Shown: positions 19,560 through 32,088, counted from the stretch's first letter. The stretch is DNA of 64,000 nucleotides from Maribacter aestuarii (GCF_027474845.2 NZ_CP107031.2:3239001-3303000); one strand, 5' to 3'. Translations and numbers: made by a program. The notes: generated by a model from the sequence alone, not told the origin.

Positions 19560-20262
19560 CGACCATTTATAAGGGCTACCGTGGTACAGGCCACAATTGC
19601 AGCTGTTTCCGTACGTAATCTATTGTCGCCCATGGATACGGACGTATAACCGTGCTTGGTTGCATTTTTAATCTCCGATGGGGTAAAATCCCCTTCTGGC
19701 CCAATTAAGATGGTGATAGGGTTGTCTGGCGCAACGGTTCTTTTTAATTCAAAACGTTCGGAATTCTCACAATGGGCCATAAAGAGGAGCCCTTTTCTCG
19801 GTTCCTCCAAAAAATCGTTCAAAGAAACAGGTTCGTTTATTTTAGGTAGATAGGATTGAAATGACTGCTTCATGGCAGCTTGGACTACTTTTTTATAACG
19901 TTCCAGCTTAACGACTTTTCTTTCGGAGCGTTTACATATTATAGGTGTTATCTCGTGGACTCCAATTTCTGTGGCTTTTTCTAGAAACCATTCGTAGCGA
20001 TCATTCATTTTAGTAGGCGCAACGGCCATGTGCAACCAATGTTTTTTCGGGTAATCCCTTTTAACTTTTACAATTTCGACCGTACAACTTTTGGGGTCGG
20101 ATACTGTAATCCTGGCGGTAAAAAAAGTCCCTTGCCGTTGGTAATCCGTAATTGGTCATTGACCTTTCCCCGCAATACCTTTACAATGTGCTTGCTTTCA
20201 CCACTATCAAAGGTGAAGTTTTTAGAGTCTTTGTCCAGTTCCTCGTTAAAAAATAGTTGCAT
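19556..20262 (-). pseudogene. rsmE: 16S rRNA (uracil-1498-N3)-methyltransferase RsmE, split by a frameshift
   Basis: The N-terminal part starts MQLFFNEEL... with ESKHIVKVLRGKVNDQLRITNGKG, the PUA-like domain of RsmE. The C-terminal part has the SPOUT-knot motifs ILIGPEGDFTPSE and GDNRLRTETAAI. They are joined if the seven A at 20120-20126 (plus strand) are read as eight: the text then runs LFFTARITVSDP...KKHWLHMAVAP and gives 235 residues, the usual length. RsmE methylates N3 of U1498 in 16S rRNA. The start lies 4 bp after the tsaD stop, which supports it. As RsmE is near-universal, an assembly error seems likelier than real loss. Confidence 0.85.
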
Positions 20263-20266
20263 AAAA

Positions 20267-21328
20267 TTAGATGACGTACCTAGCTTGGGCGGTGATGGTC
20301 TGCTCGGAAAAATCTTTGTTTTTAAATTTATAAAATCCAACGATACCAATCATGGCGGCATTATCGGTACAATATTCAAATTTTGGAATATGTGTGGTCC
20401 ATCCCAATTTCTGCTCGGAATCTTTAATCGCTTTTCGAATTCCTGAATTAGCGGATACACCACCACCTATGGCAATTCTTTTAATTCCAGTTTCTTTAAC
20501 CGCTTTTTTAAGCTTTTCCATTAGAATGGTCACAATGGTGTACTGTATAGAAGCACAGATGTCCTCCATATTCTCTTCAATAAAGTTAGGCTTTTCCGAC
20601 ATGTTTTTCTGTATAAAGTAGAGAATACTGGTTTTAAGGCCGCTAAAACTGAAATTTAGCCCTTTTACTTTTGGTATTGGAAATGGGAAGCGTAAGGGGT
20701 CTCCATTGGAGGCATGTTTGTCCACTAAAGGACCTCCCGGATAAGGTAATCCCAATAATTTGGCGCTTTTGTCAAAAGCTTCGCCTACTGCATCATCCAA
20801 GGTCTGACCAAGGATTTGCATGTCAAAAAAATCATTCACTCTTACGATTTGCGTATGCCCTCCGCTTATGGTCAATGCTAAAAAAGGAAAGTTAGGAGTG
20901 GTCATGCTTTCATCCTTTATAAAATGGGCTAGAATATGCGCTTGCATATGGTTCACTTCTATTAGAGGAATACTTAGGCCTAATGCTAAAGACTTGGCAA
21001 AAGAGGTGCCCACGAGCAGGGAGCCCATAAGTCCAGGTCCACGGGTAAATGCTATGGCGGATAACTGTTTTTTATCGATATTTGCTTTAGCCAATGCTTG
21101 ACTAACTACAGGAACTATGTTTTGTTGATGTGCGCGGGATGCCAACTCAGGAACAACGCCGCCATATTCCTCGTGGATTTTTTGATTGGCCACCACATTA
21201 CTTAGCACAGTATCATTACGTAAAACGGCCGCAGAGGTGTCGTCGCAAGAAGATTCAATAGCAAGGATAAAAATAGTTTCGTTGTCCAACAGGTTTGGAA
21301 TAAAAATTGGAATACAAAGGTAAAACAT
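20267..21328 (-). CDS. tsaD: tRNA N6-adenosine threonylcarbamoyltransferase TsaD
   Basis: TsaD/Kae1 family, ~340-353 residues. Motifs: AIESSCDDTSAAV, the metal-binding HMQAHILAH, the ASKR-type FTRGPGLMGSLLVG, SGGHTQIV and the late IGGGVSANSG and TDNAAMIG. It transfers the threonylcarbamoyl group to A37 of ANN-decoding tRNAs, with TsaB and TsaE encoded elsewhere. The ATG at 21328 adds a hydrophobic stretch unusual for the family; a TTG at 21289 (giving DNETIFILAIESS...) is the more likely start. Divergent from tamB by under 50 bp. Confidence 0.95.
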   Translation of the reverse strand: MFYLCIPIFIPNLLDNETIFILAIESSCDDTSAAVLRNDTVLSNVVANQKIHEEYGGVVPELASRAHQQNIVPVVSQALAKANIDKKQLSAIAFTRGPGLMGSLLVGTSFAKSLALGLSIPLIEVNHMQAHILAHFIKDESMTTPNFPFLALTISGGHTQIVRVNDFFDMQILGQTLDDAVGEAFDKSAKLLGLPYPGGPLVDKHASNGDPLRFPFPIPKVKGLNFSFSGLKTSILYFIQKNMSEKPNFIEENMEDICASIQYTIVTILMEKLKKAVKETGIKRIAIGGGVSANSGIRKAIKDSEQKLGWTTHIPKFEYCTDNAAMIGIVGFYKFKNKDFSEQTITAQARYVI

Positions 21329-21372
21329 AAAGCCCTATCAAAAAATTAAGAAAAATACTGATTCGGACCATC

Positions 21373-24300
21373 TTGGTCCTTCTGTTGACATGTATTTTGG
21401 GCACTATAATACTTTCGTTACCGGTTGTACAAACGCTTTTGGCTACATATGCGACCAAAACCATCAACAAGGAGTTTGGTACCAACATCAATATAGAAAA
21501 GTTAAGGGTGTCATTAATCTCATGGGACACCGCTTTAAAAGGTATTCATATAATAGATTATCAAAAGGACACACTCTTCCATGTTAATGAACTCAATACA
21601 TCCATCCTAAGCGTAAAGAACTTAATAAACGGGAAGCTTGAATTCGGTGATATAGAGATTGAGCAGCTAGATTTTAAACTAAAGATTTATTACGGCGAAA
21701 GAACCACCAATCTGGAAGTGTTCATTGATAAATTGGATGATGGTAAGCCCAGGGCACCCGGTACGCCCCCATTTTTCTTTTCTTCTTCTTTTGTTGATAT
21801 ACAAAATAGTAGATTCCAATATATTGATGCTAATCTTGAAAACCCGGAAATACTCAGTTTTACCGATTTAAATATTCAGGCGGATAATTTTCAAATCTTG
21901 GGACCCGAAGTTTCCGCGGATATCGGTAATATGTCCTTCGTAAGTCAAAGAGGAATTCGGGTAGAAAATTTAGCCACTAATTTTAAGTACACGAAGCAAC
22001 AAATGCGTTTCGATTCTCTCAAAATTAAAACGCCCCTTTCCAATTTGGACGGTAACCTCGTGTTTAATTATAACAGGGAGGATTTCAAGGACTTCTTGAA
22101 CAAGGTCAACGTCGTGGCTGACTTTCAGGAATCAACCGTTTCCTTTGACGAAATTAACCTAGTCTATAACGAATTCGGTAAGGGAAAATTAGCCACTTTT
22201 TCTTCCAGTATAAACGGGGTTTTGAACGATTTAAATGTTAATGAATTATTCCTTTTTTCAGACAATACTGGGATTAGGGGGGATTTCAATTTTAAAAATC
22301 TCTTCAACAAACAAAGGCCTTTCATTTTGGACGCCCAAATGAAAAATGTGACCAGTAGTTACTACCAATTAAATGCTTTGCTGCCTAACTTAATAGGAAA
22401 TTCTCTGCCTTCCGCCTTTAGTAAATTGGGTCAATTCACCATCCGGGGAAATGCCTTGATAACTCAATCTTCTGTTGAGGCAAAAGTAAACCTGAACACG
22501 GCCATAGGAAGTAGTTATTCGGACATTGTTCTCAGTAATATTAATAATATCGACAATGCTACCTATAAAGGCTTCATTTCATTGATAGATTTTGATTTAG
22601 GTGATTTCGTTGAAAGCAAAAGCCTTGGAAAAACTACCTTGGATTTTAATGTGGAGGGACAAGGGTTTGTAAAGGAAAAGTTGAATACGGAGGTCATTGG
22701 ACAGGTATATACTATTGAGTTCAATCGATACAACTACAGGGATTTAAAGGTTTCCGGTATTTTGAAGGAACAATTGTTTGATGGGTCCTTACAAAGTAAT
22801 GATGAGAACATTAAGTTCGATTTTAAGGGATTGGCAGATTTTGGTGAATCACGTAATAACTTCAATTTTAAAGCTTCGGTTGACTATGCAGATTTTAAGA
22901 AATTGAATTTCATAAACGACAGCGTTTCCATTTTCAAAGGCAACGTGAGCATGGATATCAATGGGACCACATTGGATAATATTGTGGGTGATATAAAGTT
23001 TGAGCAGACTAATTATCAAAATGTAAATGACACCTATTATTTTGATGATTTTGAGGTAACCTCTTCTTTTGAAAATGATTCTGTAAGGACCATACGAATT
23101 AACTCACCGGATATTATTACAGGTTACATGAAAGGCAACTTCAGGGTAAAAGAACTGGGAAAACTGGTTCAAAATTCACTTGGTAGTATTTACACGAATT
23201 ATAGGCCGTTCGAAATTTCCAGTGGTCAAAACCTTGCTTTTAACTTCAAGATATATAACAAGATAGTGGATGTCTTTTTTCCTGATGTAAGGTTTGACCC
23301 CAATACATTCATTAAAGGAAATATTGTGGCGGACGAGGGTGATTTCAAATTAAATTTTGAATCACCGAGTATAGAGGCTTTTGGGAACGCCGCGGATAAC
23401 ATTGAAGTAAAAATTGATAATAAGAACCCGCTGTTCAATACGTATGTTTCAGTGGGAGATTTGAATACTCCGTATTATAATCTTAAAGATTTCAGCTTAA
23501 TAAACACAACGCTTAAAGACACCTTGTTTTTTAGATCGGAATTTAAGGGAGGCAGCGAATTCAATGATAGCTATAATCTCAACTTTTATCACACTTTTAA
23601 TAAAGAAAATAAGTCGGTAATTGGCCTTAAAACCTCGGACGTCACTTTTAAAGGGAATAAGTGGATATTAAACAAAGAAGGTGATACCCAAAACAAAGTC
23701 ATCATCAATAGATCTTTAGACAGTATTTCCATTCAGGAAATTGTGATGAATAACGATGAAAAAGAGCAAATTCGTCTTAGGGGACAGTTAGCGGATTCTA
23801 CCTACAAAGACTTGGAGTTACAGTTTAAGATTGTTTCCTTGAATAAGATTACCCCTGTGATTGACAGTCTTAAACTACAGGGAGAAGTTAACGGTACCCT
23901 GAATGTATTGCAAAAAGACGGTATTTATCTTCCTTCCTCAAATCTAAACATTTCTGATTTTGGTATTAATGATATTGGTCTTGGAGATTTAGCCATAAGT
24001 ATCGCAGGAAATAGGGACTTAACAGAATTTCAGGTAAACTCCCAATTAACGGATAACGGAATCGAAAAGTTTGGGGTAGCTGGGAATATAGAAAATAGGG
24101 GAGATATGCCCACGGCAAACCTTCTGGCAAATTTCAATAATTTTAATTTAGAACCGTTCAGTCCGCTGGGAGAAGGGGTCATAGACCATATTCGAGGTGA
24201 TATAGACGGGAGTGTGAATATAACAGGGCCAGTGGACAACCCTAATTTTGACGGTCTCCTAACGCTGGACAATGCAGGAATTGCCATACCGTATTTAAAT

Positions 24301-25809
24301 GTAGATTATGGTTTTGCTCCGCGGTCGCGGGTAAGGTTAACCAATCAGACTTTTGATTTTGAGAATATAGCCCTGACAGATGTAGACAAGAATACCAAGG
24401 CCAATATAGATGGAACCATTTCGCACCGTTATTTTAAGGATTGGGTGCTCAATCTGAATGTAAATACCAATAACAATCGCTTTTTAATTTTGAACACTGA
24501 ATTTAAAGAAGGTGATCTGTATTACGGCACTGGTTTTTTGAATGGAACCGGACGTATTTATGGGCCTACCACGGCATTAAATATTACGGTAGACGGTAGT
24601 ACGGCACGAGGCACTTCATTGAAAATTCCTTTGAGTGATGTTGCCAGTGTAGGGGATTACTCGTTCATAAATTTTGTCGAGAAGAATAATCTTAAAACCA
24701 TAGAGGAGCAAAGGCAATTAAAAGATTATCAAGGCCTTGAGCTGGAATTTAACTTAGATGTAACTCCTGATGCCGAAGTTGAAATTGTCACCGACACCAG
24801 AACTGGAAGTTCCCTAAAAGGCACTGGCGAAGGTATTTTATTGATACAGATAAATACCAACGGTAAGTTCGAAATGTACGGTGATTTTGTTGTGGTGACC
24901 GGAGAATTTAACTATAAATTCGGGGGTTTTATTGATAAAAAATTCACGGTGAAACCTGGGGGTACCATAAATTGGGACCAGAAGCCTTTGGAAGCGGATT
25001 TGAATATGGAAGCCATTTATTCTTTAAATGCTAATCCTGCTCCACTGCTAGATGATCAGGGTTTTACCAGAAGAATACCGACCAACGTAGTTATTAAACT
25101 AACAGATGAGCTGCAAAGCCCGAATATTGAGTTCGGTATTGAATTTCCAGGCACAAATTCTATTGTTCAATCGGAGCTGGAGTATAAACTTCAAGACCCA
25201 ACTGTTGAGGAGAAAAACGCTATTTTTCTCTTGGCCCAGGGAACTTTCGTGAATGATCAGAATGGCATCAACCAACAGGCCATTACCGGTAATTTAGTTC
25301 AGAGCGCCTCTGGAATCTTGAATTCCATTCTCAGCGGAGGTAATGATAAGTTGAATTTTGGTCTTTCCTATGAACAAGGAGCGCTCAATACTGATATTGA
25401 AACCGATGACCGTATAGGGGTTACCGTCTCTACGCAAATCAGTGACCGGGTCCTTTTCAATGGTAAAGTCGGGGTTCCTGTAGGCGGTGCAAGCGAAACT
25501 TTGGTCGCCGGTGATTTTGAGATACAGGTAATTTTGAACGAGGAAGGTACGTTAAGCGCCAAATTTTTTAGTAGACAAAGCGAAATACAGGCATTTCTGC
25601 CCGATCAACAAGGCTCTACGCAAGGCGCTGGACTTTCTTACCAAGTAGACTTCAACAGTTTTAAAGAGCTATTCAAAAAAATCTTTAATAAGGATAAACC
25701 GGACACGCCGTTGGTACCGGTAGAACAGGAGCGACCTTCTGTAATGGGAAAAGATAGTCTATTGCAATTTTATTCCAAACCTAAACCCATTCAAAAACTA
25801 TATAGGTAG
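21373..25809 (+). CDS. tamB: TamB-family translocation/assembly module protein (DUF490)
   Basis: 1478 residues. An N-terminal membrane anchor (LLLTCILGTIILSLPVV) is followed by a long beta-helical, AsmA/TamB-like body and the C-terminal DUF490 domain (~1130-1440, GDFVVVTGEFNYKFGGFIDKKF, then EYKLQDPTVEEKNAIFLLAQG). TamB-type proteins bridge the periplasm and help outer-membrane lipid transport or protein assembly. No ATG lies near the start: the frame is open back to a stop at 21328-21330 with only TTG, CTG or ATA/ATT candidates, so TTG at 21373 is provisional. Divergent from tsaD, which suggests a compact shared promoter. Confidence 0.9.
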   Translation: MVLLLTCILGTIILSLPVVQTLLATYATKTINKEFGTNINIEKLRVSLISWDTALKGIHIIDYQKDTLFHVNELNTSILSVKNLINGKLEFGDIEIEQLDFKLKIYYGERTTNLEVFIDKLDDGKPRAPGTPPFFFSSSFVDIQNSRFQYIDANLENPEILSFTDLNIQADNFQILGPEVSADIGNMSFVSQRGIRVENLATNFKYTKQQMRFDSLKIKTPLSNLDGNLVFNYNREDFKDFLNKVNVVADFQESTVSFDEINLVYNEFGKGKLATFSSSINGVLNDLNVNELFLFSDNTGIRGDFNFKNLFNKQRPFILDAQMKNVTSSYYQLNALLPNLIGNSLPSAFSKLGQFTIRGNALITQSSVEAKVNLNTAIGSSYSDIVLSNINNIDNATYKGFISLIDFDLGDFVESKSLGKTTLDFNVEGQGFVKEKLNTEVIGQVYTIEFNRYNYRDLKVSGILKEQLFDGSLQSNDENIKFDFKGLADFGESRNNFNFKASVDYADFKKLNFINDSVSIFKGNVSMDINGTTLDNIVGDIKFEQTNYQNVNDTYYFDDFEVTSSFENDSVRTIRINSPDIITGYMKGNFRVKELGKLVQNSLGSIYTNYRPFEISSGQNLAFNFKIYNKIVDVFFPDVRFDPNTFIKGNIVADEGDFKLNFESPSIEAFGNAADNIEVKIDNKNPLFNTYVSVGDLNTPYYNLKDFSLINTTLKDTLFFRSEFKGGSEFNDSYNLNFYHTFNKENKSVIGLKTSDVTFKGNKWILNKEGDTQNKVIINRSLDSISIQEIVMNNDEKEQIRLRGQLADSTYKDLELQFKIVSLNKITPVIDSLKLQGEVNGTLNVLQKDGIYLPSSNLNISDFGINDIGLGDLAISIAGNRDLTEFQVNSQLTDNGIEKFGVAGNIENRGDMPTANLLANFNNFNLEPFSPLGEGVIDHIRGDIDGSVNITGPVDNPNFDGLLTLDNAGIAIPYLNVDYGFAPRSRVRLTNQTFDFENIALTDVDKNTKANIDGTISHRYFKDWVLNLNVNTNNNRFLILNTEFKEGDLYYGTGFLNGTGRIYGPTTALNITVDGSTARGTSLKIPLSDVASVGDYSFINFVEKNNLKTIEEQRQLKDYQGLELEFNLDVTPDAEVEIVTDTRTGSSLKGTGEGILLIQINTNGKFEMYGDFVVVTGEFNYKFGGFIDKKFTVKPGGTINWDQKPLEADLNMEAIYSLNANPAPLLDDQGFTRRIPTNVVIKLTDELQSPNIEFGIEFPGTNSIVQSELEYKLQDPTVEEKNAIFLLAQGTFVNDQNGINQQAITGNLVQSASGILNSILSGGNDKLNFGLSYEQGALNTDIETDDRIGVTVSTQISDRVLFNGKVGVPVGGASETLVAGDFEIQVILNEEGTLSAKFFSRQSEIQAFLPDQQGSTQGAGLSYQVDFNSFKELFKKIFNKDKPDTPLVPVEQERPSVMGKDSLLQFYSKPKPIQKLYR

Positions 25810-25962
25810 GCCTATCTTTAATTACCAATTCATATTTTAATGTCGACGTTGTGCTAATTTGTAACAGCGCAAACGATTTAGAAGGTTTTAGTGCGATTTA
25901 CAACGACCTTCCATTTCTTTATTGATAGAACTTTTAGTATTTTCGTTGGCTTAAATTTTTTC

Positions 25963-27974
<2,012 letters not shown>

Positions 27975-28000
27975 TCACATATAAGTTTTGCAAGGAATTT

Positions 28001-28045
28001 CCTGAAAATAAGGTATTTTTTACCTATTTTCAGGATTCTTTTTTT
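28001..28045 (+). terminator. Rho-independent terminator after gap
   Basis: CCTGAAAATAAGGTA pairs with TACCTATTTTCAGG (14 bp with one bulged A) around a T loop, followed by a run of seven T. It lies 27 bp after the gap stop and before the kinase gene. Confidence 0.88.
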
Positions 28046-28058
28046 AAATGGATAGGAT

Positions 28059-28910
28059 ATGATTCTAATAGTTGATAGTGGTGCAACAAAGTCTGATTGG
28101 ATTGCATTGGATGAAAAAGGTAATCAGCTTTTTTTGACACAGACCTTGGGATTAAGTCCAGAGGTATTGACAAAGGATGTTATTGAAGATCGTTTGGCCA
28201 ATAACTTTGAACTTTCCAAAAACAGGGAAAAGGTCTCTAGGCTTTATTTTTATGGTGCAGGTTGCGGTACGGATAGAATGAAAAAATTCCTAAAGGATAT
28301 ATTTACGGATTTCTTTCCAAATGCAAAGGCAGAGGTTAAAGAAGATACGTACGCGGCAATCTTCGCTACTACAAAAATCGGTCATCAAGGAATTGTTTGC
28401 ATTTTGGGAACGGGGTCTAACTGTAGTTATTACGATGGTCATCAACTATTTCAAAAGGTAACGTCCTTGGGCTATATTCCCATGGACGATGGCAGTGGAA
28501 ATTTCTTCGGTCGTAAATTAATAAGGGATTATTATTTTCATAAAATGCCTCAGGATTTAGGTATCCAATTTGCCAAGAAGTATAACCTCGATGCGGATGT
28601 CATCAAGGAAAATCTATATAAACAGCCCAACCCGAATACCTACTTGGCCACTTTTGCTAGATTTCTGATCGAGAATAAAGACCACCCCTATTCAAAAGGA
28701 GTTATAGATAAAGGTTTTCAGCAATTTATTAATAACTATGTGATGCAGTTTGAGCTGGCGACTAAAGTACCTATTAACTTCGTAGGTAGTATTGCCCATT
28801 ATTTGCGTGATGAACTTACTGCGGTTTTGGAAAGGAATGATTTAATCGTTGGTGTTATTCGGCAAAGACCCATAGAAGGGTTGGTCGAATTTCACCGGGA
28901 GAATATGTAG
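28059..28910 (+). CDS. BadF/BadG/BcrA-type ATPase, N-acetylglucosamine-kinase-like
   Basis: 283 residues. The actin-like fold begins with the phosphate-1 loop ILIVDSGATKSDWIA and has a phosphate-2 motif GIVCILGTGSNCSYYDG and an adenosine-motif-like NFVGSIAHYL. This pattern fits the eukaryotic-type N-acetylglucosamine kinase branch of the BadF family, common as a single gene beside gap in Flavobacteriia. It probably phosphorylates an amino sugar, perhaps one recovered from peptidoglycan. No iron-sulfur Cys cluster is seen, so it is not the reductase-activating type. Confidence 0.85.
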   Translation: MILIVDSGATKSDWIALDEKGNQLFLTQTLGLSPEVLTKDVIEDRLANNFELSKNREKVSRLYFYGAGCGTDRMKKFLKDIFTDFFPNAKAEVKEDTYAAIFATTKIGHQGIVCILGTGSNCSYYDGHQLFQKVTSLGYIPMDDGSGNFFGRKLIRDYYFHKMPQDLGIQFAKKYNLDADVIKENLYKQPNPNTYLATFARFLIENKDHPYSKGVIDKGFQQFINNYVMQFELATKVPINFVGSIAHYLRDELTAVLERNDLIVGVIRQRPIEGLVEFHRENM

Positions 28911-28913
28911 TTT

Positions 28914-29294
28914 TTATTTAACCGCTATCATGGATATCTCCACGTTCACGAACTTGGGAAGGTTGGCAACTTCTACCGTTTCCCTTGCGGGTGCGGTATC
29001 GGCATCAAAGTAAGAACCGTAAACTTCATTTACGTTTGCAAATTGGTTCATATCGCTAAGGAAAATAGTGGACTTAACCACATTTTCAAAAGTCATCCCA
29101 GCTTCAATAAGTATCGCTTTTAAGTTTTCCATCGATTGTTCGGTCTCTTTTTTTATATCCCCTGTTATCAATTTATTAGTTTGAGGATTTAAAGGTATTT
29201 GACCGGAAATATATAATGTATCTCTGGCTAGTACGGCTTGATTATAAGGGCCAATTGGAGCAGGTGCATTTGTAGTATTTATGATTTTCTTCAT
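28914..29294 (-). CDS. RidA family protein (reactive imine deaminase)
   Basis: 126 residues, full family length. Characteristic stretches are APAPIGPYNQAVLARDTLYISGQ, a central VVKSTIFLSDMNQF and the C-terminal PARETVEVANLPKF with the conserved Arg. Such trimeric proteins hydrolyse 2-iminobutanoate/2-iminopropanoate released by PLP enzymes. Convergent with the kinase (3-bp gap) and downstream of lptD by 13 bp. Confidence 0.95.
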   Translation of the reverse strand: MKKIINTTNAPAPIGPYNQAVLARDTLYISGQIPLNPQTNKLITGDIKKETEQSMENLKAILIEAGMTFENVVKSTIFLSDMNQFANVNEVYGSYFDADTAPARETVEVANLPKFVNVEISMIAVK

Positions 29295-29307
29295 GATATT
29301 TTTATTA

Positions 29308-32088
29308 TTAATTACGTACAGGCTGACTTCGATTTTCCCACTTTAAATCTTTTAAAATCGATGATTTAATTCCAATAAAGAAATACCAGCGTTTATATTG
29401 CCCGAAAGGGGTCCAATTAAAGCGCATTACGAAACTTTTAAGATCACGCTCAAATCTTAGCTGGGTAAGTGTAAATCCCTTGTTCTTGAAATCATATCCG
29501 GAAGAACCTCCAACTTTCCAACGCGGGGATAGCGTGATATCTCCTGAAAACATCAGGGAGTGACTGCTAAACTCATTTTGCCGTGCTGCATTTGTATAAC
29601 TAGCAGAATATGCCAGTCTAAAATCCCAAGGTATTGTAGTACCATATAAGGGATTTTCCACATCTTCATCCTCATCGTTCCTTTCACGAATAGGGTTATC
29701 CGCAAAATTATCTGCGCGACCAAAGAGATCATCGGTTCGTCCACCACTCTGGGCTACGTAATCAAACTCATCAATTTCTTCTTCCTCTTTATCGCCCCTT
29801 TTTTTACCAAAAGTTTCGTTATTGATGGAATAACTAACATTTACATTGGCACGGGTAAGCCGCAAAAGGCTACCTCCGTTATCAATATTGAACGTATTAA
29901 TCCTGCGACCATTATTGTCTATTGCGTAGGGATCCAGACCGGCTGCAAAGTTTATAGCCATTTTATTGTTCAAAATGTTGGTGCCTCCATTAAGGCTCAA
30001 AGGACTTAAGCGCAAGGAGTCTGATTCCAAATTATACCCCGTGGATATATTAAAGTTACTAAGAAGAGGAATCTTCTTGGGTTCTAGTTTGGTGGAATCC
30101 TTATCCCTCACTTTTGCTTCCAGTGTATTGGCAAGAGAGAAGCTAAGACTGTTGGACCTTCCTAACCTAGGTGCACCGTTAAGCGTTCCTTCAAAACGAC
30201 TGTACTGTACTGACTCACCTGTCTCAGTATCAATTATATATTCATCGTAAAACTGGTCAAAAGATGGTGCATAACCATAACTCAACTGGGGTCGCATCAC
30301 ATGCCTAATGGCCTGTATTTTTTTATCCTCACCAAAATTAAATGTTCCGTAAAGTGTAGTTCCGATACTCGCACTTAGGTTATATTGATTATACCGGTCA
30401 AAACCACTTATAGTGTCTCTGACCACGGTTTCGGTTTCTGTATCAAAACGTTGCTCAAAAGTCTCCAAGGCCCAAACGTCCTCGTAGGTTCCGCCCATAC
30501 TCACACTAAAAAATTTAGCTATTTTAAAGTTGGTGCTAATTGGAATCCGATTTCTTGCACCGACCTTGGCGTTATCGAACATTCTGCCGGTTAGAAAATC
30601 CTCATCGTTAGTTGTGAGACTGTTCTGTGCGTTAAAATCATATTGAAAATTGATATTTTGAATCGCCCCTTTCTTAATACCATCTCTTCTGGCGAAAGGA
30701 AAAATACGCTCCATACTTGCCTGAAGCGTCGGTAATGTCATTCGAATATTATCAACATCTGAGTCGGTTGCTGTAGGCGAGGTCAATTGGGAATGCGTAG
30801 CCGTTACACTCATATTTACTGATGGATACGCTGGAAACGTTCTGGAATACGAAATGGACGAGGATAAGGTATTGTTTTGCGTATTGGGCAAATTTCGTTG
30901 CTGCAACGAATTCCGATAATATTCACTACTTCCTAAGTTGACCGAAGCGGAAAATCGGGAATTGGGACTTGCTTTGGGATCTTGGGAGTGAGACAGTTGT
31001 ATGTTGTAATTTCTGGTTAAGCTATAATCGCTAAAGCCTCTTTGGCTGTTAACTTGGTTCTCATACCTGAAATTAAAATTACCACGGTATCTATATCGTT
31101 TGGTATAAATAGAGGTCGACCTAAAACCCCAACTTCCATTAGTATAAAAGTCTCCCGTTAGGGTTAAATCGGCATAATCCCCAATGGGAATATAATATCC
31201 CATATCTTGAAGAAAATAACCTCTATCGGGGTCGTTTCCAAAAGTGGGCATTAAAACCCCAGCCGCTCGTCCCACCGAAAGGGGGAAATAAGCAAATGGC
31301 ATTGCAATGGGGGTTGGAACATCGGCTATATAAAGATTGCTAAATCCGGCGATAACCTTCTTTTTAGGTACAAACTTGGCCTTTCTAACCCTAATATAAT
31401 AATCGGGATTAATTGTATCCTTGGAAGTGGTCAACTTTCCTTCACTTAAAAAATAAACGGAATCGTTCTCTTTTTTAGTAATTTCCGCATAGACTTTCAT
31501 GGCATCGCTTCCTAAAGCACCGGCAGCGGCCTGTTGTTCCGTTCGGGAATTCCATATCAAGGCTTTTTGGGTATCAAAATTGAAGCGAATAGAATCCGGA
31601 ATTACAATATTCGACCCTTGTTTAAAGTAGGGTAACTGCGTATAGTTTCCCAAAGAATCCTTTATACGGCCTGCAGAAACTTCGTTTTTAATGTAATCCA
31701 TGATAATGATGCCCGCCTTTAGTTCCGTATCCTGGTAATAGATTTCTGCCTCGTTGTAGAGGTATATTTTATTTTCTTTTTGGCTTAGTTTTACATAATC
31801 CTTTGCCTTATAGGTAATTTTATCCAACAATAAGGCTGGTTTTTGGTTCAAGGAATCAGCTGTTAAGGAATCGGCGACCACGGAATCGTTAGCTACAGGT
31901 TCTGGAAAAAGTGGAGCAATTATGGTATCTTTTGCAACCTTAATGGGAAGGGGCACTATCCTGTCCTCCTGTGCTTGCATCAAAAACGCACCAACAAAAA
32001 GAATGAAAAGGAAAAGTACGTACTGTTTATTTGATTGCAAGGCTATATATCCTATTTTTGTAAAGGTTTGGCGGTTGAATAGAGCCAC
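29308..32088 (-). CDS. LptD-like LPS assembly outer-membrane protein
   Basis: 926 residues. A signal sequence (around FLFILFVGAFLMQAQ) precedes a periplasmic OstA/LptA-like domain (~90-260; KITYKAKDYVKLSQKENKIYLYN, NEVSAG) and a large LptD-type barrel. The barrel ends ...RFNWTPFGQYKRWYFFIGIKSS followed by a short charged tail. Bacteroidota LptD homologues insert lipopolysaccharide into the outer leaflet. The first start is a GTG at 32088; a TTG at 32040 directly before the hydrophobic core is also plausible. Divergent from the amidase gene across 67-97 bp. Confidence 0.85.
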   Translation of the reverse strand: MALFNRQTFTKIGYIALQSNKQYVLFLFILFVGAFLMQAQEDRIVPLPIKVAKDTIIAPLFPEPVANDSVVADSLTADSLNQKPALLLDKITYKAKDYVKLSQKENKIYLYNEAEIYYQDTELKAGIIIMDYIKNEVSAGRIKDSLGNYTQLPYFKQGSNIVIPDSIRFNFDTQKALIWNSRTEQQAAAGALGSDAMKVYAEITKKENDSVYFLSEGKLTTSKDTINPDYYIRVRKAKFVPKKKVIAGFSNLYIADVPTPIAMPFAYFPLSVGRAAGVLMPTFGNDPDRGYFLQDMGYYIPIGDYADLTLTGDFYTNGSWGFRSTSIYTKRYRYRGNFNFRYENQVNSQRGFSDYSLTRNYNIQLSHSQDPKASPNSRFSASVNLGSSEYYRNSLQQRNLPNTQNNTLSSSISYSRTFPAYPSVNMSVTATHSQLTSPTATDSDVDNIRMTLPTLQASMERIFPFARRDGIKKGAIQNINFQYDFNAQNSLTTNDEDFLTGRMFDNAKVGARNRIPISTNFKIAKFFSVSMGGTYEDVWALETFEQRFDTETETVVRDTISGFDRYNQYNLSASIGTTLYGTFNFGEDKKIQAIRHVMRPQLSYGYAPSFDQFYDEYIIDTETGESVQYSRFEGTLNGAPRLGRSNSLSFSLANTLEAKVRDKDSTKLEPKKIPLLSNFNISTGYNLESDSLRLSPLSLNGGTNILNNKMAINFAAGLDPYAIDNNGRRINTFNIDNGGSLLRLTRANVNVSYSINNETFGKKRGDKEEEEIDEFDYVAQSGGRTDDLFGRADNFADNPIRERNDEDEDVENPLYGTTIPWDFRLAYSASYTNAARQNEFSSHSLMFSGDITLSPRWKVGGSSGYDFKNKGFTLTQLRFERDLKSFVMRFNWTPFGQYKRWYFFIGIKSSILKDLKWENRSQPVRN

